A DNA stretch of 64,000 bases from Candidatus Electrothrix communis (GTDB taxonomy: Bacteria; Desulfobacterota; Desulfobulbia; Desulfobulbales; Desulfobulbaceae). The DNA lies in NCBI GenBank assembly GCA_030644725.1, contig CP130629.1, forward strand, positions 3,115,501-3,179,500. Reading direction: 5' to 3'. Both the position numbers and the translations under genes were made by a program. Below, piece by piece: positions 1-9,836 of this stretch; the first letter of the stretch is position 1; the number at the start of each line of letters is the position of its first letter. A model generated the notes under the pieces. It ran no database searches and was not told the origin of the DNA. It saw only the letters and a list, made by a program, of their open reading frames with translations.

Positions 1-1
1 C

Positions 2-400
2 AACGATATCAAGGCCTTTATCAGCCGAGAAAAATTAACTCTAGAGCTGGATGAGAAGGATAAGGTGATCACCGTAAAGACCCCTGGTGGTAACACCGTG
101 GTGATAAGCGATAAGGATAAAGGCATCCTCCTGGAAGACCAGAACGGCAACAAAGTGGAGCTGAACGATTCCGGGATCAGCATAGAGAGCCCCAAGGACA
201 TCAAAATTACTGCCAAAGGAAAAATAGATATTAAATCCACCGGAGCCCTTTCACTCACCTCCTCAGCCGATCTCAAGGGAGAAGGCCTGAAGGTTTCCTT
301 AAAGGGAAAAACCAGCCTCACAGCTGATGGAGGACCGAATGCAAAACTCACCGCTTCGGCAATGACCACGATAAAAGGCGGAATCGTCAAGATTAACTGA
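2..400 (+). CDS. VgrG-like eCIS spike protein, C-terminal part (5' end outside window)
   Basis: The frame is open from base 2 to the TGA at 398-400 and has no start in the window, so this is the tail of a longer gene. The sequence alternates short hydrophobic and charged stretches with many Gly, Asp and Lys residues (KTPGGNTVVISDKDKGILLE, then repeats of the type 'I.I...GKIDIKSTG'). This is the pattern of the triple-stranded beta-helix at the end of VgrG/gp5-type spikes. Such spikes sit at the centre of the baseplate of contractile injection systems and carry the PAAR tip. The next genes (PAAR, gp25, baseplate J) support the call. Family: Afp8/VgrG-like; the exact subfamily cannot be set from the tail alone. 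Confidence 0.8.
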   Translation, partial: NDIKAFISREKLTLELDEKDKVITVKTPGGNTVVISDKDKGILLEDQNGNKVELNDSGISIESPKDIKITAKGKIDIKSTGALSLTSSADLKGEGLKVSLKGKTSLTADGGPNAKLTASAMTTIKGGIVKIN

Positions 401-427
401 TCCTCTCAACTCAACAAGGTAACGACC

Positions 428-727
428 ATGCCACCTGCTGCCCGACTCACCGATATGCATGTCTGTCCCATGCAAACCCCGGCTGTGCCTCCCATTCCTC
501 ATGTAGGGGGTCCGGTCATCGGACCGGGAGTTCCTACCGTCTTAATTGGCAACATGCCTGCCGCAGTGTTAGGCGATAATTGCGTCTGTGTCGGGCCGCC
601 AGACACCATTGCCAAGGGCTCGGCCACTGTCCAGATCGGTGGTAAACCAGCAGCCCGCATGGGCGACACCACAGCCCACGGCGGTAGTATTGTCTTGGGC
701 TGTCCCACAGTCCTTATCGGAGGCTGA
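428..727 (+). CDS. PAAR-domain spike tip protein
   Basis: A 99-residue protein covering a complete PAAR fold: N-terminal PPAARLTDMHVCP, central PGVPTVLIGNMPAAVLGD, then GKPAARMGDTTAHGG, ending in CPTVLIGG. Cysteines and histidines near residues 12-13, 55 and 84 could bind the tip metal. PAAR proteins cap the VgrG spike and form the membrane-piercing point of contractile systems (established for T6SS and eCIS). It lies 27 bp after the spike gene and only one base before the start of the gp25 gene, so it is part of the same operon. No effector extension is present; it is a bare tip. Confidence 0.93.
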   Translation: MPPAARLTDMHVCPMQTPAVPPIPHVGGPVIGPGVPTVLIGNMPAAVLGDNCVCVGPPDTIAKGSATVQIGGKPAARMGDTTAHGGSIVLGCPTVLIGG

Positions 728-728
728 T

Positions 729-1145
729 ATGGAGCGAGACACTTCCTTTCTCGGGAGGGGCTGGAGCTTCCCCCCCCGCTTCAACCCGGTTGACCGAGAC
801 GTGGAAATGGTCGACGAAGAAGAGGATATCCAGGAGAGCCTGCGGATCCTCTTTTCCACCGCCCCTGGTGAACGGGTGATGCAGCCCAGCTACGGTTGCG
901 GCCTGAAGCGTATGGTCTTTGAACAGATCAGCGAGACTGTCCGCACCGAGATCAAAGATTTGATAGAGCGAGCTATCCTTTTTTTCGAGCCCCGGATCAC
1001 CCTAGAACGAGTGGAATTGGACGATACGGAGATTTTTGATGGCAAGCTCATGATCCTTCTCCAATACACCATCCGAACCATTAATATCCGCAGCAATATG
1101 GTCTATCCCTTTTATTTTCAGGAAGGAACCTTGTTGACGCCATGA
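729..1145 (+). CDS. gp25-like baseplate wedge protein (Afp9-type)
   Basis: A 138-residue protein. The open frame extends upstream through the PAAR gene, but the ATG at 729 lies directly after the PAAR stop and gives the normal family length. The core FSTAPGERVMQPSYGCGL is the gp25/TssE signature (a gER.m.P.fG.gl type motif), followed by helices and a beta hairpin as in GPW_gp25. gp25-family subunits form the inner baseplate wedge and link the baseplate to the first sheath ring. The gene overlaps the next one by ATGA (1142-1145), suggesting translational coupling with baseplate J. Confidence 0.92.
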   Translation: MERDTSFLGRGWSFPPRFNPVDRDVEMVDEEEDIQESLRILFSTAPGERVMQPSYGCGLKRMVFEQISETVRTEIKDLIERAILFFEPRITLERVELDDTEIFDGKLMILLQYTIRTINIRSNMVYPFYFQEGTLLTP

Positions 1146-4100
1146 CTCCTCCCCGAGACGAAAACAACCAACCGATCTTCACCGGTGATACCCTGTACGG
1201 GCTTCCCATATCCCCTGGCACCCGACAGGAGGAACGCCTCCCTGCCCCGTTGCAAGCGGGCTGGTTCCAGCTGGAAGAGCGCTCCCCGGACATCCTGCTC
1301 GCCATAAGCAATAGGTATGCCAAAATGCTCCGCTACTTCTCGGCCCAGAATCAGGAACGAGGAGATTGGAGCAGCCTGTTTCGTTATGATGCATCGGCAA
1401 TCATGGCGGAGATGCTCACATCAGAAGCCCTCCTGAAAGAAGAGGATTTTCTCCTCAGCCTTGAAACCAACAATGCCACCGCAGCCCAAGCTATTTTGCA
1501 AATGGCAGAAACGCTGGAAAACTGGCTGGACCGACTGAGTAATATGCCCTACGAGCAGACCGGTCAACTACTCGAAAAGATTAATGAAAGGGCGACAGAG
1601 TTTGGTACCCGTTTGGAAAGCCTCCTCCTCTTTCTCTCACACTGCCACCGTACAGAACCCAAGAGCGCGGAAGAAGAGACGCGTTGTTTTCCTCGACTCC
1701 GCCACAAAGCCCGGCAAAACGCCCCTCATCACCAAGGAGTTCCCTTTTCAGCTGACAGCCCCGAAACCAGGGACTTCCTGCTGATGACCTATGCCTCTTT
1801 TCATCAGGCCTTGCTCTCTCTTCAAGAAACAGCGCCTCTCCTCTGGAACCAGGCTTTACAAAACGGGAGGCATGATCCGGCGATAGGGCTGTTTATCGCC
1901 TTTCTTCGACTCTACTGCAAAGCAATGGCCAAGGGTCGAACCTTTCCACAACGACATCTGGATTTCTACTATCAGGAGGTGCTGCGCACCGGCCCTTGCC
2001 CACCCCGATCAGATTCAGTCCTTCTGGTCTGTCGAACTACCCCAGGTAACGAAGCCTTGGTCAACCGAGGAGATTACTTCACTGCCGGAACAAACCCGAC
2101 GGGTACAGAACGGCTCTATCTCGCCGACCATGCCCTTCGGGTAACAGACACCCAGGTCGCACGTCTTCTGACCCTTTCCTTTGATCGAGATAAATTGATA
2201 TCCCCGGCCTGGGAAATGGGCTGTTTCACCCGCTGCTGGACCAATGATCTCACTGCCGCAGCCCAACCGGAACCAGGAACAGAGCCAAGCGGCTTACCGC
2301 TGTTCGGAGATATGGAACGCCTTGTGCGCCGCTACGGAGCCCATGAAGCACAGCTAGGTCTGGCCTTAGCGGCCCCGGAACTCCTGCTCAGCCAAGGTCG
2401 GAGGGAGATTGAACTCACCCTCTCCTACCAAGATGCCGCAAATACAAAGACCCTTCTCCGCGATATGAAAAGAGCAGTGAGCCAGGAGCATTTTTTCATC
2501 CTCTTCGGTCATTTTTTGACCTTCTATCTCACGCCAACGAATCAGCAAATTCCCGATGCAGAACAGCAAAACGTCATAAAGGCCGCAGAGACTACTGGAG
2601 TCGCCCAGGCATCTCGCGAACTCATGGCCCGCCTGATGGAGGAAAGCAATCAGGGGAACACCCTGTTCTATCGCTTCCTGACCAATGCCTTTTACATCGA
2701 CCTGAGTGGAGAAAACGGCTGGTTGCCTGTAGAGAAGTATATGATCTTCCCGATCACCAGTCCAGAGAAGGACTGTACCGGGGGGCTGCGTCTCCGCATC
2801 AGGCTGGACCAAGATGCAGAACCAGTGGTCGGCTGCCAAGCCATCCTGCATGGCAGCAGCTATAAGACCTCCCTTCCGCTGATCCGTCTTCGCCTTAATT
2901 ATCAAGCAAATTTTTTTACCTATTCTCTCTTCCGCTCCTGCATTCTCCGTAAAATTCTGTTAGAAACCAAGGTGGATGGCCTGCGCGACCTCCAGGCCTC
3001 TAATCAACACGGACAACTGGATCCGAGCCAACCCTTTCAGCCCTTTGGCCCCATACCCACCCGCCAGTCCTACCTGATCGTGGGGAGCCACGAGGCTGCC
3101 TGCAAACAGCTGACCGAGCTTCGTTTCAGCATAGACTGGGGCGAGCTTCCAGAAGACATTGAGGGTTTTTCCAGTCATTATAAGGGGTATGCCAATAATT
3201 CGTTGACCAATGCCTCGTTCCGGGCAGATTTTTCCCTGCTCCGCAACGGTCGCTGGGTTCCCAAGACCAAGGAGCAACGTCACTCTGCCCCTCTGTTCGC
3301 CTGGCAGGACTTTGCCTCAGCCCCACAGAAAGGCAGACTGGAGGAACGGCAGGAGATCAGTGTCCGGGATCTGAAAAAATTTCAGCCCATAAACGCCAAC
3401 AAAACTTCAGAGGAATTTATTTACGGCCCCAAACAGAGCAACGGATTTTTTCGCTGGCAGCTGTCAGGAGCCACCTTTGGCCAGAGCGAATACCCTGAAA
3501 TGTTAACCAGGGTCATGACCCGCAACGCCCGGAGCAAAAAGCTCGCCCAACCGTTACCCAAGGCACCGTACACCCCCCTCATCAACCGGCTTTCTCTGGG
3601 CTACACTGCCCGCTGTGAAATCGACCTCAACAAGGCGGCTGAGGGAAGGACCAAGGTCTATCATCTGCATCCTTTTGGATTAAAGACCCTGTATCCAGAG
3701 GCTGTCCGTAAGTCCCATACCCTGGTCCCAAGGACGGATGCAACCGGAAATCTCTATATTGGCCTGCGCGGTCAGGAACTCAACGGCCTGCTCACCCTCT
3801 ATTTTTCCTTGACCCCTGACAGCGGTCGAACAGCGGCGGATAAAAAAGCAAACATCCGCTGGCACTACGCCACTGCCACGGAATGGAAACCCTTTCCTGA
3901 GGCCAAGGTACAGGGCGACAGCACAGATTCTTTTCTTCACTCCGGCATCATCACCTTGGACATTCCCCGTGATATCAGCGACGCGAATGAAGAGATGGGG
4001 TCAGGACTGTACTGGATACGGGCTGCGACAAATAATGATCCCCGGATTTTCTCCTCCCTGCGCGGGGTCTATACCCAGGCCTTGCAGGCCACTGCACCCC

Positions 4101-4975
4101 AGAGCAAGACAGCACCGGAACCGCTTCCGCAGCAATCAGTGCAACAACCCCAGTCCACTATCACCGGCCTGACCGAAGTGCACCAACCCGAGGCCTCGTT
4201 CAACGGGGGCAAGCAGGAAGACAGAGAGGCGGTCATCACCCGGATGCATGAACGGCTCCACCATAAGGACCGGGCCGTGACTCCCTGGGATTACGAGCGG
4301 TTGGTACTGGAACACTTTCCCGATATCGGACAGGTCAAATGCTTTCCCCATCTGCGCACCCGACCAAAGCCAGGGCCCTGTCCCGGCGGAGTACTGATTA
4401 CGGTAGTGCCGGATGCCAAACATCAGGTAAAGGACGATAAGCACCCCCGGATCAATGCGGCCCAATTGGTCCGAATACGGGATTTCCTCCTGGAACGCTC
4501 TTCGCCTTTCACACGGATAGAGATGCGCAACCCGGAGTATGAACAGATTCAGGTGCGCTGCGCTGTGACCTTTGAAGATCGGGCCAGCAGTGGCCTCCGG
4601 ATAAACCAATTGAATCAAGCAATCATTGACTATATATCCCCCTGGAGCCCCACTGGCTACCACGCCCGCTTCGGCTGGAGCCTGCGCTTGGATGATATCC
4701 TCGCATATCTTTCCGAGCAGGAGGGGGTGCGCTTTGTCACGGATATGTCTGTGCTCCATATCACCAAAGATGCCTCCAACGCCTATTATATGGATGATTC
4801 GGTACGGAACACAGACGAACAGGACGACCGCATCCGGCCTCGCTATCCCTGGAGCCTTGCCGTTCCCATGCAGCGCCATTTTATCCGGGAATTGGATGAG
4901 GTGCAGGAGGTGAAGGCGGAGGAGACCGGGGTTGAGGAGTTGCGGATTGGGACGACGTTTATAATAAACGAGTAG
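1142..4975 (+). CDS. Baseplate J-like wedge protein, large (Afp11-type)
   Basis: A 1277-residue protein that starts inside the gp25 stop codon. The C-terminal third has the conserved eCIS baseplate J block: ERLHHKDRAVTPWDYERLV, then a VKC.PHLRTRP segment, a Gly-Gly-Val-Leu-Ile-Thr-Val-Val-Pro strand and an IRDFL...SPF.RIEMRNPEYEQI segment. The N-terminal half is family-specific and helical. Baseplate J proteins (T4 gp6, P2 J, Afp11) form the outer wedge and transmit the trigger for sheath contraction. The length is well above that of phage J proteins but usual for eCIS. The following gene is on the opposite strand, so the core operon is interrupted here. Confidence 0.9.
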   Translation: MTPPRDENNQPIFTGDTLYGLPISPGTRQEERLPAPLQAGWFQLEERSPDILLAISNRYAKMLRYFSAQNQERGDWSSLFRYDASAIMAEMLTSEALLKEEDFLLSLETNNATAAQAILQMAETLENWLDRLSNMPYEQTGQLLEKINERATEFGTRLESLLLFLSHCHRTEPKSAEEETRCFPRLRHKARQNAPHHQGVPFSADSPETRDFLLMTYASFHQALLSLQETAPLLWNQALQNGRHDPAIGLFIAFLRLYCKAMAKGRTFPQRHLDFYYQEVLRTGPCPPRSDSVLLVCRTTPGNEALVNRGDYFTAGTNPTGTERLYLADHALRVTDTQVARLLTLSFDRDKLISPAWEMGCFTRCWTNDLTAAAQPEPGTEPSGLPLFGDMERLVRRYGAHEAQLGLALAAPELLLSQGRREIELTLSYQDAANTKTLLRDMKRAVSQEHFFILFGHFLTFYLTPTNQQIPDAEQQNVIKAAETTGVAQASRELMARLMEESNQGNTLFYRFLTNAFYIDLSGENGWLPVEKYMIFPITSPEKDCTGGLRLRIRLDQDAEPVVGCQAILHGSSYKTSLPLIRLRLNYQANFFTYSLFRSCILRKILLETKVDGLRDLQASNQHGQLDPSQPFQPFGPIPTRQSYLIVGSHEAACKQLTELRFSIDWGELPEDIEGFSSHYKGYANNSLTNASFRADFSLLRNGRWVPKTKEQRHSAPLFAWQDFASAPQKGRLEERQEISVRDLKKFQPINANKTSEEFIYGPKQSNGFFRWQLSGATFGQSEYPEMLTRVMTRNARSKKLAQPLPKAPYTPLINRLSLGYTARCEIDLNKAAEGRTKVYHLHPFGLKTLYPEAVRKSHTLVPRTDATGNLYIGLRGQELNGLLTLYFSLTPDSGRTAADKKANIRWHYATATEWKPFPEAKVQGDSTDSFLHSGIITLDIPRDISDANEEMGSGLYWIRAATNNDPRIFSSLRGVYTQALQATAPQSKTAPEPLPQQSVQQPQSTITGLTEVHQPEASFNGGKQEDREAVITRMHERLHHKDRAVTPWDYERLVLEHFPDIGQVKCFPHLRTRPKPGPCPGGVLITVVPDAKHQVKDDKHPRINAAQLVRIRDFLLERSSPFTRIEMRNPEYEQIQVRCAVTFEDRASSGLRINQLNQAIIDYISPWSPTGYHARFGWSLRLDDILAYLSEQEGVRFVTDMSVLHITKDASNAYYMDDSVRNTDEQDDRIRPRYPWSLAVPMQRHFIRELDEVQEVKAEETGVEELRIGTTFIINE

Positions 4976-5134
4976 TAACTTCTCAATAAGTGATGGTAAC
5001 GAATAAAATCAGGATGTTAAACTAGCCCAACTTTGTGACATCAATAAAACAATATACTTAATATCAACATCTTAAGCGCCTTTACAGTTTATTCTTAGCA
5101 CCACAGATTTTTTATTTTTATTTTTTCCTTACCG

Positions 5135-5156
5135 TCCCGCCTCGGAGGCGGCGGGA
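5135..5156. repeat. GC-rich inverted repeat in the gap after baseplate J
   Basis: The 187-bp gap between two convergent genes is AT-rich except for this element: TCCCGCC at 5135-5141 pairs with GGCGGGA at 5150-5156. A T-rich tract lies before it on the + strand. It is not followed by a T-run on either strand, so it is not a clear intrinsic terminator. It may be a REP-type element. Nothing else is visible in the gap. Confidence 0.4.
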
Positions 5157-5162
5157 TGGAAG

Positions 5163-8123
5163 TTATTCAGAAAGGGATTCCAAGTCAACCTCTTGTCCTT
5201 CAAGACTGTTTTTAGAAATAATTTCATAGGCATTGGCGTTTAAATGGGTCCAGACGCTTTCCCGGACCGCATTTAGATACTCATGTTTCTTTGCATAATC
5301 CTTCACCTGAAACCAGATCGTAAACTGAGTGGATAGCTCTTCTCCCTGTCCCGATCCCTTAAATTCGATAAATGGCGGCGGGTGGCTCAGCACCTCTTTG
5401 ACGGAAAGGACAGCCTGAAGAAGAAGTTTTCTCGTTTTTTCAGGGCCATTGACCGATTTTATTTCCACTGTGACCCTCAAACGACAGCGCTCATCAGGAT
5501 AGCTGTAATTCTCTACCAGAGATGTTACCGCCTGAGTGTTTGGAACAGAAAGTATTGTTCCATTTTTTGTTAAAATCCTTGTCGTTCCCCAGGTAATATC
5601 TGTCACCTTCCCTTCGTGACCGCCAATACCGATCCAGTCACCGATACGAAAAGAACGCTCAATGCTGATAGTGATCCCGGCGAGAATATTAGTAAAATCG
5701 ACAAATTTTACAATAACGATAAATCCGGTAAAAACACCAGAGGCTGCCAATAACCCGGTTAATGTTTCATCTAACACAAACGCGACAATACCGGAACATG
5801 CCATGAAGTATACCAAAAATCCCGTCGCTGCTCTGGCAGTATACGTAATTCTTCGCCTAGTTTGGATCTCAATAGGCCGCCAGATAAAATCTTCCAGGGC
5901 AGAATTAACTAAGGTAGCAGGAACAAGCCACCAGAGCATATCAAAAAGCAGCATGATAAGTTCCTGATTTTGCCTATCAAGAAAATCTCTCTTCTCGAAC
6001 CGCTGCATCAAACTTATTTGAAGTGCCAGAAGTGCTGTAATAGCGCAAATTGACTGTAACAGCCAATGCAGCTTAAAAAATTTAACCTGACCCTTTTTCT
6101 CAAGATAAAGCAGGAAAATCCAGATAGAAAAACAGATTATAGCCAGATACAAAGCGGTATTGGCACTTGGATTAGTCCATTCGGAAATTTTCGCTATGAT
6201 TCCGCGAAGCGTCCATTCATAATTCTTGATCCTGATTACAGCGTTAAAGCGAGAATAGCTCTCCAGCTGATCCTCTTTGATGTACCTGATATGTTCTATT
6301 ATTTTTTTTTGCACGCTATCCTGAAAGAACAGGGTGTCGGCAATAGTCCACCCAGAGTCGGTATTGAGCACTTCCTGAGCTTTGAGGTACTCTGCCTGTT
6401 CCATTTCCTGTCCGTTTTTTACCGGTTTCATCAATGTATCCAGGATGTAAACCAAATCCTTACGCTTCAATCCCTTATGGTGAAAACTTGTCCCCAGTAC
6501 ATACCTGCCAAATCGTCTGAATTCAGGGTTGAAATCTATTTTAAATTTCCCTTTGATACGATAAAGACGGGAAAAAATATTCTCTTCAGTTCGCTCATCA
6601 TCAACAAGTATCCCCTCCTGCATTTTCAGGGGGGTTGCATCAGGGCCTGCCTTTGTCTTGAAACGGATAGGTTTCACAGCATTGGAAAATTCTATCTCTG
6701 ATGGTTTAAACGCAAAGTCCTTTCCATATCTGAACCAAAGATAAAAATCCATGGTAAAAACCCCGGCCTTCACATCCACATTGTTTATACTGTTGATTTT
6801 CATGCCGGTGTACACGAGATTCGTTGCAGCATAATGCTGTTCTCCTATCACGAAGACCTCGCCCTTGTTTACCGCCGTATTCAGTTCTTTCCGGTTTCGC
6901 GTCTCCTGCAGAAGTTGCAACTGCTTCCGGACAGGTTCTAACCGTTGTTCTTTATATTGGCTGATTGTTGTGAATCGCGCATCAGAAGCTTTAGAATTAT
7001 AGATGCTCTTCTGGAGTTCTTTTCTTATTGCTTCACGATAGTTCTTGATGTCCCCTTGGCCACCCGCCGACTTACCAGCCTGTTTAATCGCCTCAATCCC
7101 AATCTTCGCTGCATCGTAATAGCCAATCGCAATCAATGAAGGATCTTTTTCATATTTCTTCTTATATCGCTCTGCTCCTTCCTGCGCTACTCGTCCGGAA
7201 GCCTCAATCTTTAAAGGTGAAACCGTGTAAATCCCGTCTGAATAATATCCCGGCTCAATTGCTTCCACAGGCTTGCTTTTGAGGTGATCAAGAAAGTCCT
7301 TCGTGCTAAAGGAATCCGCCCCGATAATTGTAAACCTGTTTTTTCCATACCGCAATGATGACGCAATATCGGCACCGTACGATGCGCTGGCAGCGATAAG
7401 AACAGCAGTCGAATCTAATTCTTCTCCCCATCCTTCCCAGATTTCATTGATGATGCCATCAAGTTGCTGCTCAACCTTGCCTTTCTCTTGCTTGGAATCG
7501 AATGATTTGTAAAAATAATTAGTATTCTCTTTGAAATTCAGCTCTTCTAATGCCTTTTTGAGAGAATCGGTAGTTGATTTAGCCCCCATATCTCCCTTTT
7601 CACCGATGAGCAGCACATTTTCATATTGCAGGATTTTGCTGATATAGGTTGCCAAAAGTTCTGTTTGGACGCTGTTTGAGACACTTGTTTTGAAATACCA
7701 TTTGTTCTGCCTGGTTACATCGTCGCTCGTAGCTGAAGCCGTAATAGCTGGCAGACCGATTTTTTTGTCTATATCTCCGGCCTTTTTGCTGACGTTACTG
7801 GAGTAATGACCAAGAACCAGCAATACCTTCTCGTCCTTAGCAAGCTTCTCAGCTATCTCAGCGGCACGTTGTGGATCATTCTGATCATTCTGAATGATAA
7901 GCTTGATTTCTTTCCCGTCCAGCCCACCTATCCTGTTCTGCTCATTTACATAGAGCTGGATTCCTCTGAGCATCTCCTCACCGTTGTCCTTGAATTCTCC
8001 AGTCAACGGAGCGACCACCCCGATATACAGGGCATCTTTTTTGCTGAACAAAAAAATACCGATCAACAGGGCCAAAGCTCCAGCAATGATTATGCCGTAT
8101 TTAACGGTACTCTTTGCTTGCAT
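5163..8123 (-). CDS. Periplasmic binding protein fused to an MscS-type channel
   Basis: A 986-residue protein. Residues about 8-25 are a hydrophobic anchor. Residues about 31-390 read as a type I periplasmic binding domain of the LivK/Peripla_BP_6 family (IGVVAPLTGEFKDNGEEM, later LVLGHYSSNVS and IAIGYYDAAKIG). A middle domain (about 430-650) is unassigned. Roughly five membrane segments follow (about 653-808), then an MscS beta-domain and C-terminal domain with the signature GDWIGIGGHEGKVTDITW near 822-840 and the PNTQ/VENYSY region after it. Known MscS channels open on membrane tension; this architecture suggests a channel whose gating is modulated by a periplasmic ligand (inference). It is the last gene of a minus-strand run of porins and binding proteins with no ABC permease or ATPase. 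Confidence 0.85.
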   Translation of the reverse strand: MQAKSTVKYGIIIAGALALLIGIFLFSKKDALYIGVVAPLTGEFKDNGEEMLRGIQLYVNEQNRIGGLDGKEIKLIIQNDQNDPQRAAEIAEKLAKDEKVLLVLGHYSSNVSKKAGDIDKKIGLPAITASATSDDVTRQNKWYFKTSVSNSVQTELLATYISKILQYENVLLIGEKGDMGAKSTTDSLKKALEELNFKENTNYFYKSFDSKQEKGKVEQQLDGIINEIWEGWGEELDSTAVLIAASASYGADIASSLRYGKNRFTIIGADSFSTKDFLDHLKSKPVEAIEPGYYSDGIYTVSPLKIEASGRVAQEGAERYKKKYEKDPSLIAIGYYDAAKIGIEAIKQAGKSAGGQGDIKNYREAIRKELQKSIYNSKASDARFTTISQYKEQRLEPVRKQLQLLQETRNRKELNTAVNKGEVFVIGEQHYAATNLVYTGMKINSINNVDVKAGVFTMDFYLWFRYGKDFAFKPSEIEFSNAVKPIRFKTKAGPDATPLKMQEGILVDDERTEENIFSRLYRIKGKFKIDFNPEFRRFGRYVLGTSFHHKGLKRKDLVYILDTLMKPVKNGQEMEQAEYLKAQEVLNTDSGWTIADTLFFQDSVQKKIIEHIRYIKEDQLESYSRFNAVIRIKNYEWTLRGIIAKISEWTNPSANTALYLAIICFSIWIFLLYLEKKGQVKFFKLHWLLQSICAITALLALQISLMQRFEKRDFLDRQNQELIMLLFDMLWWLVPATLVNSALEDFIWRPIEIQTRRRITYTARAATGFLVYFMACSGIVAFVLDETLTGLLAASGVFTGFIVIVKFVDFTNILAGITISIERSFRIGDWIGIGGHEGKVTDITWGTTRILTKNGTILSVPNTQAVTSLVENYSYPDERCRLRVTVEIKSVNGPEKTRKLLLQAVLSVKEVLSHPPPFIEFKGSGQGEELSTQFTIWFQVKDYAKKHEYLNAVRESVWTHLNANAYEIISKNSLEGQEVDLESLSE

Positions 8124-8149
8124 AACTAATAGGCATTAGTGAAACTTTT

Positions 8150-9814
8150 TTAACCCTTGAATGACCAGTTGTGAATTTGTTGCACATCGGTTTTCGATGG
8201 AGTCCATATCAGCCAAGGTTTTGCCAAAAAGGCCACTTCTCGAAAAAAGAGTGAGATGATAACGATTTCTTCATAGAGGATTTTTTCTGCCTTCTGATAA
8301 AGGTCTTTTTGCTTCTGTGAAGCGGTATGGTACGTCAAGGCATTCCTTAAGAGTTCACTGAATTCAGAATGCTTTTGATTGTTCCATCCTGACTTGTTAT
8401 CAGGTTCAGAAAATTCGGACAAAAAATAATGAGCATGGGGTAAACGAGCCTCCTTGAAGGCCACGAAAAGATGCGCATTATCTTCCTCATCCTCCTTCGC
8501 CAGCTCAACATTGTTCAGTACCTCTCCAAGTGTCTCTTTGATATACATGGCAATCTCACTACCATCTTCGGTATCTGAGAATATCTTGATACTTGAGAAA
8601 TCATGATCCGTAGAATTTGCCTGCTTAAACAACTCGCGAATTCGTTCGGAATCATCAGATGTTGACACTGATTTCCAATCATCTGGAGGATGATCAACGT
8701 GTCCGACACTGGACGGACTGGTCAATGTATCCGCTTTTTTTCCAAGAACACCCAATACTTTTTTCAAGAGAGGTTCTTTTTTGATCACTGATGCGACTGC
8801 TTGGCGGGCCTCTATCTTGTTAAAGGGCGGTTTGCTGAGGTCAAAGCCCAAGTACCACGTTTCCAGTCTGCTCTGTTCGTTCGATAACTTTCCGGTTAGG
8901 TTTGGATATTTTTTTATCTCCGAGTACAGCTTTTGTCTGGATACCTGGATGAAATCAAGTTGATCTTGTTTAAACATTTCCAGCGCAACCTCTGAAGATG
9001 GCAGTATTGTATAGTGAATTTCTGGAATCTGAACCTTGCTGGCATCGAAGTAATGAGGATTTTTCTTTAGAATTAGCAGGTTTCTCTTGCGCCAGCGTTT
9101 CAGGGAATAGGGTCCGCTTACAACGATGTCCTCCGGATGCATCCAATCCTCACCTAGCTCCTTTATAGCCTCTACAGGCAATGGCCGGAAATTCGGCAGG
9201 CTGGTCATTAGTGGAAATAGGGGGGTCGGGTCTTCGAGGATAAAACATAGCGTATGATCGTCAATTTTCTGGACTCCCAATAATTTTTTATCAATATTGG
9301 ATTGAGAATATTTTCGTGCATTTTTTAGGATGAATAAATCGTCCGTAGCATCCAGATCAGGACGAAGAAGATGCCATTGCATCGCCTCAACCACATCATT
9401 TGCGGTAATTGATCTTCCATCTGACCATTGTACATTTTTTCGCAAATGAAAAATGTAGACAGCTGCGCCCTTAAAGAGTTCCTCCTGGCCCTGAGTAATA
9501 AATGAGGGATACTTTTTCAGGACAACCTCGCCTTTGAAGAGAGCCCATTTTTTAGCAAGGGACGGAACCACTTTCCAAGTCTTTTCCGGGTCGCTCTCGA
9601 CCTCAACTAAACCGGCAAATAATTGGCTTGTGATTTGTCGATCACTGTTTTTATCAAGAGGGTTAATAGATTCTACCGGCAGATTCCGTGCCAGTCGTAA
9701 ATATGGCGGGTGCTCTTCTTTTGGCCTATCTTCTGCCATACTGACCGTATGCAGCAGCAGGATACTCCAGAGTCCAATCAAGAATATCATTTTACGTTCT
9801 TGATTTCGCATCAT
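8150..9814 (-). CDS. Extracellular solute-binding protein, oligopeptide/dipeptide type (SBP_bac_5)
   Basis: About 554 residues. The frame can be read from a GTG at 9853, but the ATG at 9814 has an AGG-type ribosome site and puts a good signal peptide first (MMRNQERKMIFLIGLWSILL, cleavage after SMA). The mature part shows the family order: NPLDKNSDRQITSQLFAGLV, WSDGRSITANDVVEAM, VVSGPYSLKRW and a helical C-terminus. SBP_bac_5 proteins bind peptides, nickel or other solutes for Opp/Dpp transporters or act as sensors. No permease or ATPase lies nearby, so an ordinary transporter role is not supported by context. It lies 23 bp downstream of the PstS-like gene and 26 bp upstream of the binding-protein/MscS fusion. 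Confidence 0.85.
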   Translation of the reverse strand: MMRNQERKMIFLIGLWSILLLHTVSMAEDRPKEEHPPYLRLARNLPVESINPLDKNSDRQITSQLFAGLVEVESDPEKTWKVVPSLAKKWALFKGEVVLKKYPSFITQGQEELFKGAAVYIFHLRKNVQWSDGRSITANDVVEAMQWHLLRPDLDATDDLFILKNARKYSQSNIDKKLLGVQKIDDHTLCFILEDPTPLFPLMTSLPNFRPLPVEAIKELGEDWMHPEDIVVSGPYSLKRWRKRNLLILKKNPHYFDASKVQIPEIHYTILPSSEVALEMFKQDQLDFIQVSRQKLYSEIKKYPNLTGKLSNEQSRLETWYLGFDLSKPPFNKIEARQAVASVIKKEPLLKKVLGVLGKKADTLTSPSSVGHVDHPPDDWKSVSTSDDSERIRELFKQANSTDHDFSSIKIFSDTEDGSEIAMYIKETLGEVLNNVELAKEDEEDNAHLFVAFKEARLPHAHYFLSEFSEPDNKSGWNNQKHSEFSELLRNALTYHTASQKQKDLYQKAEKILYEEIVIISLFFREVAFLAKPWLIWTPSKTDVQQIHNWSFKG

Positions 9815-9836
9815 ATATACCTGTTGTCTGTTAAGA

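Noticed and set aside
588-728. Longer gp25 protein beginning inside the PAAR gene
   Set aside because: The family length and conserved start fit the ATG at 729, and the upstream part is only the other frame of PAAR.
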